Positions 34,181 through 41,674 of a DNA stretch of 64,000 nt are shown here, piece by piece. Made by a program: the position numbers and the translations under genes. The notes under the pieces are model-generated. The model had not been told where the DNA came from. It searched no databases and saw only the letters and a program-made list of their open reading frames with translations. Each line of letters opens with the position of its first letter. The stretch's first letter is position 1. The DNA is from Bradyrhizobium nivariense (GTDB lineage: Bacteria > Pseudomonadota > Alphaproteobacteria > Rhizobiales > Xanthobacteraceae): NCBI RefSeq assembly GCF_029846715.1, contig NZ_JARVWW010000023.1, positions 1 to 64,000 on the forward strand, written 5' to 3'.

Positions 34181-34993
34181 TCACTCCGCGACGCGCAGAT
34201 ACCGGATCAGCTTGCGGGCCGCGGGATCGCGCAGCGAGCGGTAGTAGTCGGCGCGGGACGGCGCGTCGGTGTGGCGGACGAGGTCGGTCACGGGCGTGTA
34301 GCTCAGCATGCGCCCGCCGTCGGGCAGCGCGGCGCAGACGAAGCGCAGCACCTCGCCATTGCGCAAGGCGATGTTGATCGGCGTGGCATCGCCGATCCGC
34401 ACCATCTCCATGCGCTGCGCGATGAAGGTGCCGAGCTCGTCCTCGGGCAATTCGAACGCGCCAGTGTCGCGGCCGTGATACATCAGCGCGATGAAAGGCG
34501 GCTTGTCGTCGGCGATGTCGTCCGGCACCGCAAAATAATCGCGGAACGCACGGTTGATGAATTCGGCGCGGGTCTCCGCATCGAGCAGCACGATGCCGAT
34601 ATCGACCTGGTCGAGCGCGGCCGACAACCGCGCGGCGGTGGCGTGGCTCTGGCGCTCGGCGGCAAACGTGCCGAGCAGCCGCTCGCGCATCAGGCCGGTG
34701 ATGCCTGCGGTGCCCGCGGCTGTGATTGCCAGGAGGCCGAGCGGGAGCAGATCCGCCGCGGCATAGAAGGAAACGCCGTGGTGGTTGAGCAACAGCAGTG
34801 CCGCGCCGATCACCGCGACGGCTGCGCTGGCGACGGCGGAGGCGAGACCCGAGAGCGCGCCGGCAAGGGCCACGATGCCGACAAGCAACGGTGCCAGTGA
34901 GAGGACAGCAACATGGAGATCGAGCAGGATCGCCAGCAGCAGAGTTGCTGCCGCCAGCGCCGGACCGGAGATCGCACGCCATCCGAACCGCAT
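34181..34993 (-). CDS. Membrane-anchored PAS protein without output domain
   Basis: A 270-residue protein: three to four hydrophobic helices in residues 10-98 (VLSLAPLLVGIVALAGALSG and the following segments), a short linker helix (RERLLGTFAAERQSHATAARL), then a PAS domain (about 117-245) with ALDQVDIGIVLLDAETRAEFINRAF and ALPDGGRMLSYTPVTDLV. No histidine kinase, cyclase or HTH follows, so it would signal through a partner or act as a ligand-binding protein. Whether the C-terminal output was lost or never present cannot be told here. Confidence 0.75.
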   Translation of the reverse strand: MRFGWRAISGPALAAATLLLAILLDLHVAVLSLAPLLVGIVALAGALSGLASAVASAAVAVIGAALLLLNHHGVSFYAAADLLPLGLLAITAAGTAGITGLMRERLLGTFAAERQSHATAARLSAALDQVDIGIVLLDAETRAEFINRAFRDYFAVPDDIADDKPPFIALMYHGRDTGAFELPEDELGTFIAQRMEMVRIGDATPINIALRNGEVLRFVCAALPDGGRMLSYTPVTDLVRHTDAPSRADYYRSLRDPAARKLIRYLRVAE

Positions 34994-35122
34994 GGGCCTG
35001 TCTCGCTACTCCCTGAATGAGGTAAGTAGGCAACACTGGCTGATTGTTGCGCCAATGCGATGCGGTTTCGCGCGGTGTGCTTAAGGCGCGCTTTTGTTCA
35101 TGCGCAAAGCTTTCGGATGATT

Positions 35123-35281
35123 TTAGGCCAAGTGCGCGTGCTTGACGCGTTGTTGCAGCGCGGGCGCATTCAGCGTCGACGTCCCCGGGCCCTTGCGCGT
35201 GCCGACGAATATCAACAGCGATGCCGCGACGAGGATGGCCGCAGTCAGGGTGATTGCAACGACTACCACAGGTGATTTCAT
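35123..35281 (-). CDS. Small single-pass membrane protein
   Basis: A 52-residue frame from ATG at 35281: MKSPVVVVAITLTAAILVAA begins directly with one transmembrane helix, followed by a short basic tail (GTRKGPGTSTLNAP..KHAHLA). An in-frame ATG at 35317 would add 12 charged residues without gain. It is followed upstream, on the same strand, by another small membrane gene (35355-35531), giving a possible two-gene unit. No family recognised. Confidence 0.55.
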   Translation of the reverse strand: MKSPVVVVAITLTAAILVAASLLIFVGTRKGPGTSTLNAPALQQRVKHAHLA

Positions 35282-35354
35282 CGACGTCCTGTCGCGATGC
35301 CGGTCGGCGCGGGGCACGCTGCGCCTTGAAGGCGGGTCCAGGATGAAACGGGAA

Positions 35355-35531
35355 TCAGAGCGGCAGGCCCATCGCCATGGTCGCCTTGGTCGAGAGCACC
35401 GTCAGGGTGGCGATCAGGCACAGCGAGAGCGCGGCGACGGCGAGCGAGGCCGCGACCGCGTTGGTCAGCCGGGAAGACGAAACGGTAGCGGGTTGGCCTT
35501 GAAAGCCTGCCGTGCCGGACGCCCGAATCAT
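35355..35531 (-). CDS. Small single-pass membrane protein
   Basis: A 58-residue frame with ATG at 35531 preceded by GAAGGATTTAGACC (AGGA as ribosome-binding site). It starts MIRASGTAGFQGQPATVSSS and carries one hydrophobic helix (NAVAASLAVAALSLCLIATL) before a short tail ending MAMGLPL. No known family. Codon use matches neighbouring genes, which supports it as real, but the length leaves doubt. Confidence 0.5.
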   Translation of the reverse strand: MIRASGTAGFQGQPATVSSSRLTNAVAASLAVAALSLCLIATLTVLSTKATMAMGLPL

Positions 35532-35687
35532 GGTCTAAATCCTTCAACGCGCGAGCGAATCACCCGCGACATCGAACAATTTCACTGTTTCAACCGGCAA
35601 TATTGCGGCGGCTAACGCGGCGAAAATGGCGGGATTGCGGCAAAGACGGCCCTTGTGCCCGCTATTCGCCAGCGCGCGGTCGCGCCG

Positions 35688-36338
35688 TCAGGCGCCCGCA
35701 GCGATGCTGGCGGGGTCGTCGACGTCGGCCGGCCGCCAGTCCATTGCGACGAAGCCGGGGGCGGCTTCCACGCGCTTCAGCCAGTCCCGAATCGCCGGGA
35801 AGGTCGAGAGGTCGAAGTCGCAGCGGTCGGCGAGGTGGGTGTAGCCGTACAGCGCGATGTCGGCGACCGTGAGCTGGCGGGCGGCGAAATAGGCGTTGGC
35901 CCTGAGGTGGTTCTCCATCACCTGGAGGGCGCCATAGCCTCGCTCCATCCAGTCCTCCAGCGAATGGGTCTGCAGGTCGCGGCCGCCCCTCACCAGCGAC
36001 AGCCAGAAATAGGCGGCGCCGATGTTCGGCTCCAGCGCGTGCTGCTCGAAGAACATCCATTGCAGCGCGTCGGCGCGATCGATGCGGTTCTCGGGCGCGA
36101 GCGGCGTGCCGACGGCGACGTACCAGAGGATGGCGTTGGACTCGGCGAGATAGCGATCGTCGCCGACCTCGAGCAGCGGCACCTGACCGGACGGGTTCTT
36201 GGCCAGGAAGTCCGGGGTGCGGCTCTCGCCGCGCAGAATGTCCACCTCGACCGCTTCGTAAGGCAAGTTCAGCAGCGCCAACGCAAGGCGGACCTTGTAG
36301 CTGTTGCCAGAGCGTTGCATCGAATAGAGCTTGTACAT
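35688..36338 (-). CDS. Glutathione S-transferase family protein
   Basis: A 216-residue GST: N-terminal thioredoxin-like domain (1-80) with MYKLYSMQRSGNSYKVRLAL, the cis-Pro glutathione site in NPSGQVPLLEVGD and the ESNAIL helix start; C-terminal helical domain with the N-capping LTVADIALYGYTHLAD. The serine/asparagine near residue 10-13 fits the bacterial beta/theta-like classes. The start at 36338 gives a standard N-terminus; a longer frame to 36389 was rejected. Substrate unknown. Confidence 0.88.
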   Translation of the reverse strand: MYKLYSMQRSGNSYKVRLALALLNLPYEAVEVDILRGESRTPDFLAKNPSGQVPLLEVGDDRYLAESNAILWYVAVGTPLAPENRIDRADALQWMFFEQHALEPNIGAAYFWLSLVRGGRDLQTHSLEDWMERGYGALQVMENHLRANAYFAARQLTVADIALYGYTHLADRCDFDLSTFPAIRDWLKRVEAAPGFVAMDWRPADVDDPASIAAGA

Positions 36339-36974
36339 TCTGAGGATGATTCCGGAAGACGGGAAGGCGCGGCGCTTGTTGCCCTGCAACGCGGCTAAAC
36401 AATGATGCCGATGCGAATCCGCTGCAAGGGCTGGCCACTAGAAAAACTCGAAAACCCTACCGCATTGCAATGCGGCGGAAGATCATTTCCGTGCGACCAG
36501 GCAACTCAGTTCACGCTTGCGTCAACGCCGCTTGCGCATCGCTGCGCGTGATCGTGGGCGAGCAGAGCAATCAGGGTCAGGACGCCAAGCTTCCGCATCG
36601 TCCTGGCCGGGCATAGCCGTCCGAAGGACGGCGTTGCTTTCGCTCGCCTATGTCCCGGCCCATCCACGTCTTGTCACGCCATACAAAGAACGTGGAAGCC
36701 CGGGCATGACGGCGTTCTGGCTTCCTGTCGCCGACACGCAAAATTGCTCCGAGGACAAGTCTTGTCGGACAAGCCTTGTCGGATATGTGGAATTTAACCG
36801 GCAAAGTTGCGGAAAATTGCTGGGAATCACACCTCGATGCGCTCCAGACCCGTAAACTTTTGCGAGATCGGACCGAAGTTTCTTGCGGTGCAACGGCACT
36901 CGTTTTAGGGTGACTTATTCCCACAATCGGAGTCGTGAGGCCAAAGGGTTCACGACGCTTGTCAGGAGATGACG
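36339..36974. other. 636-bp intergenic region with a repeat and likely promoters
   Basis: Separates a leftward GST from rightward aspartate aminotransferase. It contains an inverted-repeat segment (36599-36714, listed separately) and an AT-richer block at 36780-36910. Short frames here lack signatures and cross the repeat, so I call no gene. Confidence 0.45.
36599..36714. repeat. Inverted repeat CGTCCTGGCCGGGCA...GCCCGGGCATGACG
   Basis: Outer arms begin CGTCCTGGCCGGGCAT and end GCCCGGGCATGACGGCG, with an inner pair CCATCCACGT/ACGTGGA. It is another dispersed rhizobial intergenic repeat type by appearance. No gene is supported across it. Confidence 0.5.
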
Positions 36975-38177
36975 ATGTCCTTCCTTGCCGCTGCGCTCGA
37001 CCGTGTGAAGCCGTCCGCCACCATCGCGGTCACGGATAAAGCACGTGCGCTGAAAGCGGCGGGCCGCAACGTCATCGGCCTCGGCGCCGGCGAGCCCGAC
37101 TTCGACACGCCCGCCAACATCAAGCTGGCGGCGATCCGCGCCATCGAAGCCGGCAAGACCAAGTACACCGCGGTCGACGGCATTCCCGAGTTGAAGGAAG
37201 CCATCATCGGCAAGTTTCAGCGCGAGAACGGCGTCGTCTACAAGGCGAACCAGATCATCGTCGGCACCGGCGGCAAGCAGGTGCTCTACAACGCGCTGAT
37301 GGCAACCATCAATCCGGGCGACGAGGTGATCATCCCCGCGCCCTACTGGGTCAGCTATCCCGAGATGGTGGCACTCGCCGGCGGCGAGCCGGTGCCGGTG
37401 GTCTGCACCGCCGCGGCCGGCTTCAAGCTCCAGGCCGAAGCGCTCGAGCGCGCGATCACGCCGAAGACCAAATGGGTGATCCTGTGCTCGCCGTCGAACC
37501 CGACGGGAGCCGCCTACACCAGGACCGAGCTGAAGGCGCTCACCGACGTGCTGGTGAAGCATCCGCATGTCTGGGTCATGACCGACGACATGTACGAGCA
37601 TCTCGTCTATGACGACTTCCAGTTTACCACGGTCGCGCAGGTCGAGCCGAAACTCTACGACCGCACGCTCACCGTGAACGGCGTGTCGAAGGCCTATTGC
37701 ATGACCGGCTGGCGCATCGGCTATGCCGGTGGCCCGGCCCAGCTCATCAAGGCGATGTCGACGATCCAGTCGCAGTCGACCTCGAACCCGTCGTCGATTG
37801 CGCAATGGGCCGCGGTTGAGGCGCTGAACGGTCCGCAGGACTTCATCCCCGCCAACAACAAGGTGTTCAAGGAGCGCCGCGACCTCGTCGTCTCCATGCT
37901 CAACCAGGCCAAGGGCATCGAGTGCCCGCGCCCCGAGGGCGCCTTCTACGTCTATCCGTCCTGCGCCGGCACGATCGGCAAGACCGCGCCGTCGGGCAAG
38001 GTGATCGACAATGACGAGACGTTCGTGACCGAGCTGCTCGAGACCGAAGGCGTTGCCGTCGTGCAGGGGTCGGCCTTCGGCCTTGGACCTGCGTTCCGCA
38101 TCTCCTACGCGACCAAGACCTCGGACCTCGAAGATGCCTGCAAGCGCATCCAGCGCTTCTGCGGCAATCTGCGCTGA
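36975..38177 (+). CDS. aatA: Pyridoxal-phosphate aspartate aminotransferase (class I/II)
   Basis: A 400-residue aminotransferase of the rhizobial AatA type (aspartate/aromatic specificity, subclass Ib), linking oxaloacetate and aspartate. Visible: GLGAGEPDFDTP near residue 37, CSPSNPTGA and the PLP-binding Lys239 in SKAYCMTGWRIGY. The ATG at 36975 lies 6 nt after AGGAG; the ATG at 36969 touches the ribosome-binding site and is unlikely. A clear terminator follows at 38201, so it is probably a single-gene unit. The symbol is by similarity. Confidence 0.92.
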   Translation: MSFLAAALDRVKPSATIAVTDKARALKAAGRNVIGLGAGEPDFDTPANIKLAAIRAIEAGKTKYTAVDGIPELKEAIIGKFQRENGVVYKANQIIVGTGGKQVLYNALMATINPGDEVIIPAPYWVSYPEMVALAGGEPVPVVCTAAAGFKLQAEALERAITPKTKWVILCSPSNPTGAAYTRTELKALTDVLVKHPHVWVMTDDMYEHLVYDDFQFTTVAQVEPKLYDRTLTVNGVSKAYCMTGWRIGYAGGPAQLIKAMSTIQSQSTSNPSSIAQWAAVEALNGPQDFIPANNKVFKERRDLVVSMLNQAKGIECPRPEGAFYVYPSCAGTIGKTAPSGKVIDNDETFVTELLETEGVAVVQGSAFGLGPAFRISYATKTSDLEDACKRIQRFCGNLR

Positions 38178-38200
38178 GCTCGCAGAAATGATGTGACATG

Positions 38201-38230
38201 AAGGGCCCGCGCAATGCGGGCCCTTTTTCT
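38201..38230 (+). terminator. Rho-independent terminator of the aminotransferase
   Basis: Perfect 10-bp stem AAGGGCCCGC/GCGGGCCCTT with a GCAAT loop, followed by TTTCT. It lies 24 bp after the stop codon. Confidence 0.85.
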
Positions 38231-38336
38231 TTCAGGTCTGCGCGATCTGGCGCCACCGGAACTGTTGTGCCATAGAACGTTGCGCGGCGTGCGCCGCGCC
38301 TCCATGCTCGCATCACATTCATCGCCGGAGATATTC

Positions 38337-38816
38337 ATGCGCCGTTCACTCCTCCTCGCCGGGCTCACCGTTGTGAGCCTCGTTGCCTCCGTTGCGGGCG
38401 CCAGCGCGCAGTCGCGGATGGTGCAGGTGGGCGTGCTCGAATGCCGCGGCGGCGCCAGCGTCGGCTTCATCGTTGGCTCAGTGACCAATCTCGGCTGCGT
38501 GCTGCGAGTCGATGGTTTGCCGGACGACCGTTACGTCGCGACGATCCGCAAGGTGGGCCTCGACCTCGGCATCACCCAGGAAACGGCACTCGCCTGGGGT
38601 GTGTTCGCGCCGGTGAACCGGCTCGGACCGGGCGACCTCGCCGGCAACTACGCCGGTGCGCAGGGCAGCGCGTCCGTCGGCGTCGGCCTCGGCGGCAACG
38701 TGCTGGTCGGCGGCTCCAACAATTCGATCGCGCTCCAGCCGCTCAGCGTGCAGGGCCAGGTCGGCCTCAGCGTCGCCGCCGGCCTCGAGAGCCTGGAACT
38801 TCGGCCCGGTCGTTAA
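38337..38816 (+). CDS. DUF992 domain secreted protein
   Basis: A 159-residue exported protein. Signal peptide MRRSLLLAGLTVVSLVASVA ends near ASA-Q. The mature part shows the DUF992 pattern: VGVLECRGGASVGFIVGSV, LGCVLRVDG, then GVFAPVNRLGPGDLAGNYAG and a glycine-rich beta region (VGVGLGGNVLVGGSNNSIAL). Two cysteines probably form a periplasmic disulfide. Function unknown; the family is common in rhizobia. Start ATG at 38337 follows CCGGAGATATTC. Confidence 0.88.
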   Translation: MRRSLLLAGLTVVSLVASVAGASAQSRMVQVGVLECRGGASVGFIVGSVTNLGCVLRVDGLPDDRYVATIRKVGLDLGITQETALAWGVFAPVNRLGPGDLAGNYAGAQGSASVGVGLGGNVLVGGSNNSIALQPLSVQGQVGLSVAAGLESLELRPGR

Positions 38817-38953
38817 GAGCGGGTCGTTAAGACCTGATCTCACTGACGACGCACCGCAGCGACGTTTGATGCTTGCCAAATCTCGGGGACGGGCAGAGCA
38901 TCCGCGTTTGCCGACCCAATCATGGGCCGAGCTCCACACCAAGGAGGCGGCGA

Positions 38954-41002
38954 ATGGGACAAGACGTCAGAAGTCCCCGAGGTCCACGGTGCATCGCGCT
39001 GGTGGGCCCTTTCCAAAGCGGTAAAACCACACTTCTCGAAGCGATACTGGCGCGAACGGGCGCAATCCCCCGCGCCGGCAGCGTTGACGCCGGAACCTCC
39101 GTCGGCGACGCCTCGCCAGAGGCCCGTCATCACAAGATGACCGTCGGGCTGACTGCCGCCACCACGAGTTTCATGGGCGACAGCTACACCTTCCTCGATT
39201 GTCCCGGTTCCGTCGAGTTTGCCCACGACATGCGCGCCGCGCTGCCTGCGGTCGATGCCGCAATCGTGGTCTGCGAAGCCGACGAGAAGAAGCTGCCGCA
39301 GCTTCAGATCATCCTGCGTGAGCTGGAGGAGCTGACGATCCCGCGTTTCCTGTTCCTCAACAAGATCGACCGCGCCAACATGCGCATCCGCGAGACGCTC
39401 GAGATGCTCCAGCCCGCCTCGCGCGTGCCGCTGGTGCTGCGCCAGATTCCGATCTGGAAGGACGAGCTGATCGAGGGCTTCGTCGATCTCGCGCTGGAGC
39501 GCGCGTTCATCTACCGCGAGCACAAGGCCTCCGAAGTGGTCGCGCTCGAAGGCGGCGATCTCGATCGCGAGAAGGAAGCCCGGTTCTCGATGCTGGAGAA
39601 GCTTGCCGATCACGACGATGCGCTGATGGAGCAGCTGCTCGAGGACATCCAGCCGCCGCGCGATGCCGTGTTCGACGATCTCGCCCGCGAATTGCGCGAA
39701 GGGGTGATCTGCCCCGTGCTGCTGGGCGCCGCCGCACGCGAAAACGGCGTGCTGCGCCTGATGAAAGCGCTGCGCCACGAGGCGCCCGGTATCGCGGAGA
39801 CCGCAAAACGTCTCGGCGTGCCGGAGACCAGGGACGCCCTCGGCTTCGTCTTCAAGACGCTGCATTCGCAGCACGGCGGAAAACTGTCGCTGACGCGGAT
39901 GCTCGCCGGCCATCTCGACGACGGTGCCACGCTGCAATCCTCCTCCGGCGGGGCCAGCCGCATCTCCGGCATCCTCGCCGTCACGGGCGCCTACGACACC
40001 AAGCGTACCGCGGCGGAAGCCGGCGACACGGTGGCGCTCGCCAAGCTCGACCCGATCAAGACCGGCGACACGGTCTCGAACGGCAAGACCCCGCCGGCAG
40101 CGCTCACCGCCGTAGAACCCACTCCGCCGGTGCTCGCGATCTCGGTTGCGGCCACCGACCGCAAGGACGACGTCAAGCTGGGCCAGGCGCTGACGCGGCT
40201 GCACGAGGAGGATCCCTCGCTCGTCTTCGTGATGAACGCCCAGACCCACGACACCGTGCTGTGGGGGCAGGGCGAGATGCACTTGCGCGTCGCGAGCGAG
40301 CGGCTGCACGACCGCTTCGGCGTCAAGGTCACCTCGCATCCACCCGCGATCGGCTATCAGGAGACCATCCGCAAGCCGATCGTCCAGCGCGGCCGCCACA
40401 AGAAGCAGTCGGGCGGCCACGGCCAGTTCGGCGATGTCGTGCTCGACATCAGGCCGCTGCCGCGCGGCGATGGCTTCAAGTTCACCGAGAAGGTGGTTGG
40501 CGGCGCGGTACCGCGCAACTACATCGGCGCGGTGGAGGAGGGCGTCGTCGACGGGCTCACGCGCGGCCCGCTCGGTTTCCCCGTCACCGATTTGCAGGTG
40601 ACGCTGACCGACGGCTCCTATCACAGCGTCGATTCCTCCGACCTCGCCTTCCGCACGGCGGCGCGGGTCGGACTGAACGAAGGCCTGCCGCAATGCCAGT
40701 CGGTGCTGCTCGAGCCGATCCACGTGGTCGAGATCGTCTGCCCGACCGACGCCACCGCCAAGATCAACGCGATCCTGTCGGCGCGGCGCGGCCAGATCCT
40801 CGGCTTCGACACCCGTGACGGCTGGAGCGGATGGGACTGCGTCCGCGCCATGATGCCGGAAGCCGAGATCGGCGAGTTGATCGTCGAGCTGCGCTCGGCC
40901 ACGGCGGGCGCCGGCAGCTTTACCCGCCAGTTCGACCACATGGCCGAAGTGACGGGGCGCGCCGCCGACCAGATCATCGCAGCGCATCAACACGCGGCGT
41001 GA
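38954..41002 (+). CDS. Elongation factor G-like GTPase (EF-G paralogue)
   Basis: A 682-residue EF-G paralogue with all five translational-GTPase domains: P-loop GPFQSGKT (18-25), G3 DCPGS (82-86), G4 NKID (136-139), domain II around 300-390, and domain IV/V with RGHKKQSGGHGQFGDV-like RGRHKKQSGGHGQF and a C-terminal GYDT-type fold. The catalytic histidine of DTPGH is replaced by Ser86, and switch I lacks the usual GITI motif (HHKMTVGL instead), so GTP hydrolysis is probably altered. Not the housekeeping fusA. Start ATG at 38954 follows AAGGAGG. Confidence 0.88.
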   Translation: MGQDVRSPRGPRCIALVGPFQSGKTTLLEAILARTGAIPRAGSVDAGTSVGDASPEARHHKMTVGLTAATTSFMGDSYTFLDCPGSVEFAHDMRAALPAVDAAIVVCEADEKKLPQLQIILRELEELTIPRFLFLNKIDRANMRIRETLEMLQPASRVPLVLRQIPIWKDELIEGFVDLALERAFIYREHKASEVVALEGGDLDREKEARFSMLEKLADHDDALMEQLLEDIQPPRDAVFDDLARELREGVICPVLLGAAARENGVLRLMKALRHEAPGIAETAKRLGVPETRDALGFVFKTLHSQHGGKLSLTRMLAGHLDDGATLQSSSGGASRISGILAVTGAYDTKRTAAEAGDTVALAKLDPIKTGDTVSNGKTPPAALTAVEPTPPVLAISVAATDRKDDVKLGQALTRLHEEDPSLVFVMNAQTHDTVLWGQGEMHLRVASERLHDRFGVKVTSHPPAIGYQETIRKPIVQRGRHKKQSGGHGQFGDVVLDIRPLPRGDGFKFTEKVVGGAVPRNYIGAVEEGVVDGLTRGPLGFPVTDLQVTLTDGSYHSVDSSDLAFRTAARVGLNEGLPQCQSVLLEPIHVVEIVCPTDATAKINAILSARRGQILGFDTRDGWSGWDCVRAMMPEAEIGELIVELRSATAGAGSFTRQFDHMAEVTGRAADQIIAAHQHAA

Positions 41003-41030
41003 TCGGCCTGCCGAAGTAAGGGACGCACCG

Positions 41031-41243
41031 CTCTCTCACACCCTCTCCCCGTTCTTACGGGGAGAGGGTGTGGTGAGGGGCTGCCTCCGCGAGTGCGGTC
41101 TAAATCGTAGACGACCTGACCAGTCGGATGGGCATTCGCTCGGAGCAATAGAGTGCCCGGCCCTCACCCGGATTGCGCCGGACGATGCTTCGCATCGCCC
41201 GGGCAATCCGACCTCTCCCCGCAGAAGGGCGGGGAGAGGTTAA
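41031..41243 (-). repeat. Composite palindromic element, copy 9, long subclass
   Basis: Reverse orientation. Right module with CTCTCCCCGTTCTTACGGGG, then GCTGCCTCCGCGAGTGCGG, interior, GTCGGATGG (41123-41131, complement of CCATCCGAC), exactly 29 nt, then the left module with GATGCTTCGCATC hairpin and CCTCTCCCCGCAGAAGGGCG stem. Interior sequence shares ends with the DUF559 cassette but carries no gene. It lies between the EF-G paralogue and the XRE regulator. Confidence 0.8.
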
Positions 41244-41262
41244 GGGCTTGCGTTTGGCCTAG

Positions 41263-41310
41263 AATGATGTATTTTACATCATTGTATACGCACAAAACAT
41301 CAATTATAAT
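41263..41310 (+). promoter_or_regulatory. Palindromic operator and sigma-70-like promoter of the XRE-SulP unit
   Basis: A perfect 9-bp dyad AATGATGTA-TTT-TACATCATT spans 41263-41283. It runs into a promoter with -35 TTGTAT (41282-41287), a 17-bp spacer and -10 TATAAT (41305-41310). The region is strikingly AT-rich for this genome. The dyad touching the -35 suggests repression, possibly by the XRE protein encoded next (inference). Confidence 0.65.
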
Positions 41311-41330
41311 CTCTGATACGTGAGGCCGCG

Positions 41331-41603
41331 GTGATTACGTCGTTCCAGATGCGGGCAGCCCGTGCACTGCTCGGCATTGACCAGAAAACCCTGGCCGAGC
41401 TTGCCGGCGTTTCGCTGCCGACCGTCCAGCGGATGGAGGCCAGCACCGGCAATGTGCGTGGCGTGGTCGAAACCTTGATGAAAGTGGTCGAGGCGTTCGA
41501 GCGGGCCGGCGTCGAGCTGATCGGCGAGCAGGCGCGCAGCGACGGTGGCGGGCGTGGCGTTCGCTTGAAGGAGCCGGGGCCACCGCGCCGCGTGGGAGCA
41601 TGA
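41331..41603 (+). CDS. XRE-family HTH transcriptional regulator
   Basis: A 90-residue protein with a helix-turn-helix near residues 6-42 (QMRAARALLGIDQKTLAELA, then GVSLPTVQRMEASTG), then a short helical tail predicted to dimerise (VETLMKVVEAFERAGVELIGE) and a disordered end. GTG start at 41331, 5 nt after GTGAGG; an ATG at 41349 would cut into the first helix. The perfect dyad just upstream may be its operator, and the SulP transporter 71 bp downstream its likely target or partner. Small regulators of this kind next to SulP genes are common in rhizobia (recollection, not checked). Confidence 0.85.
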   Translation: MITSFQMRAARALLGIDQKTLAELAGVSLPTVQRMEASTGNVRGVVETLMKVVEAFERAGVELIGEQARSDGGGRGVRLKEPGPPRRVGA

Positions 41604-41674
41604 TCGGGTGTTGATCGTGCCGGGGATCAGGATGGGCTAGCGCATCGTCGCGCACGCGCAAAGCGGGACGCACG

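Noticed and set aside
38840..40993. 717-codon minus-strand open frame opposite the EF-G paralogue
   Set aside because: Antisense shadow; the plus strand carries clear GTPase motifs and a perfect ribosome-binding site.
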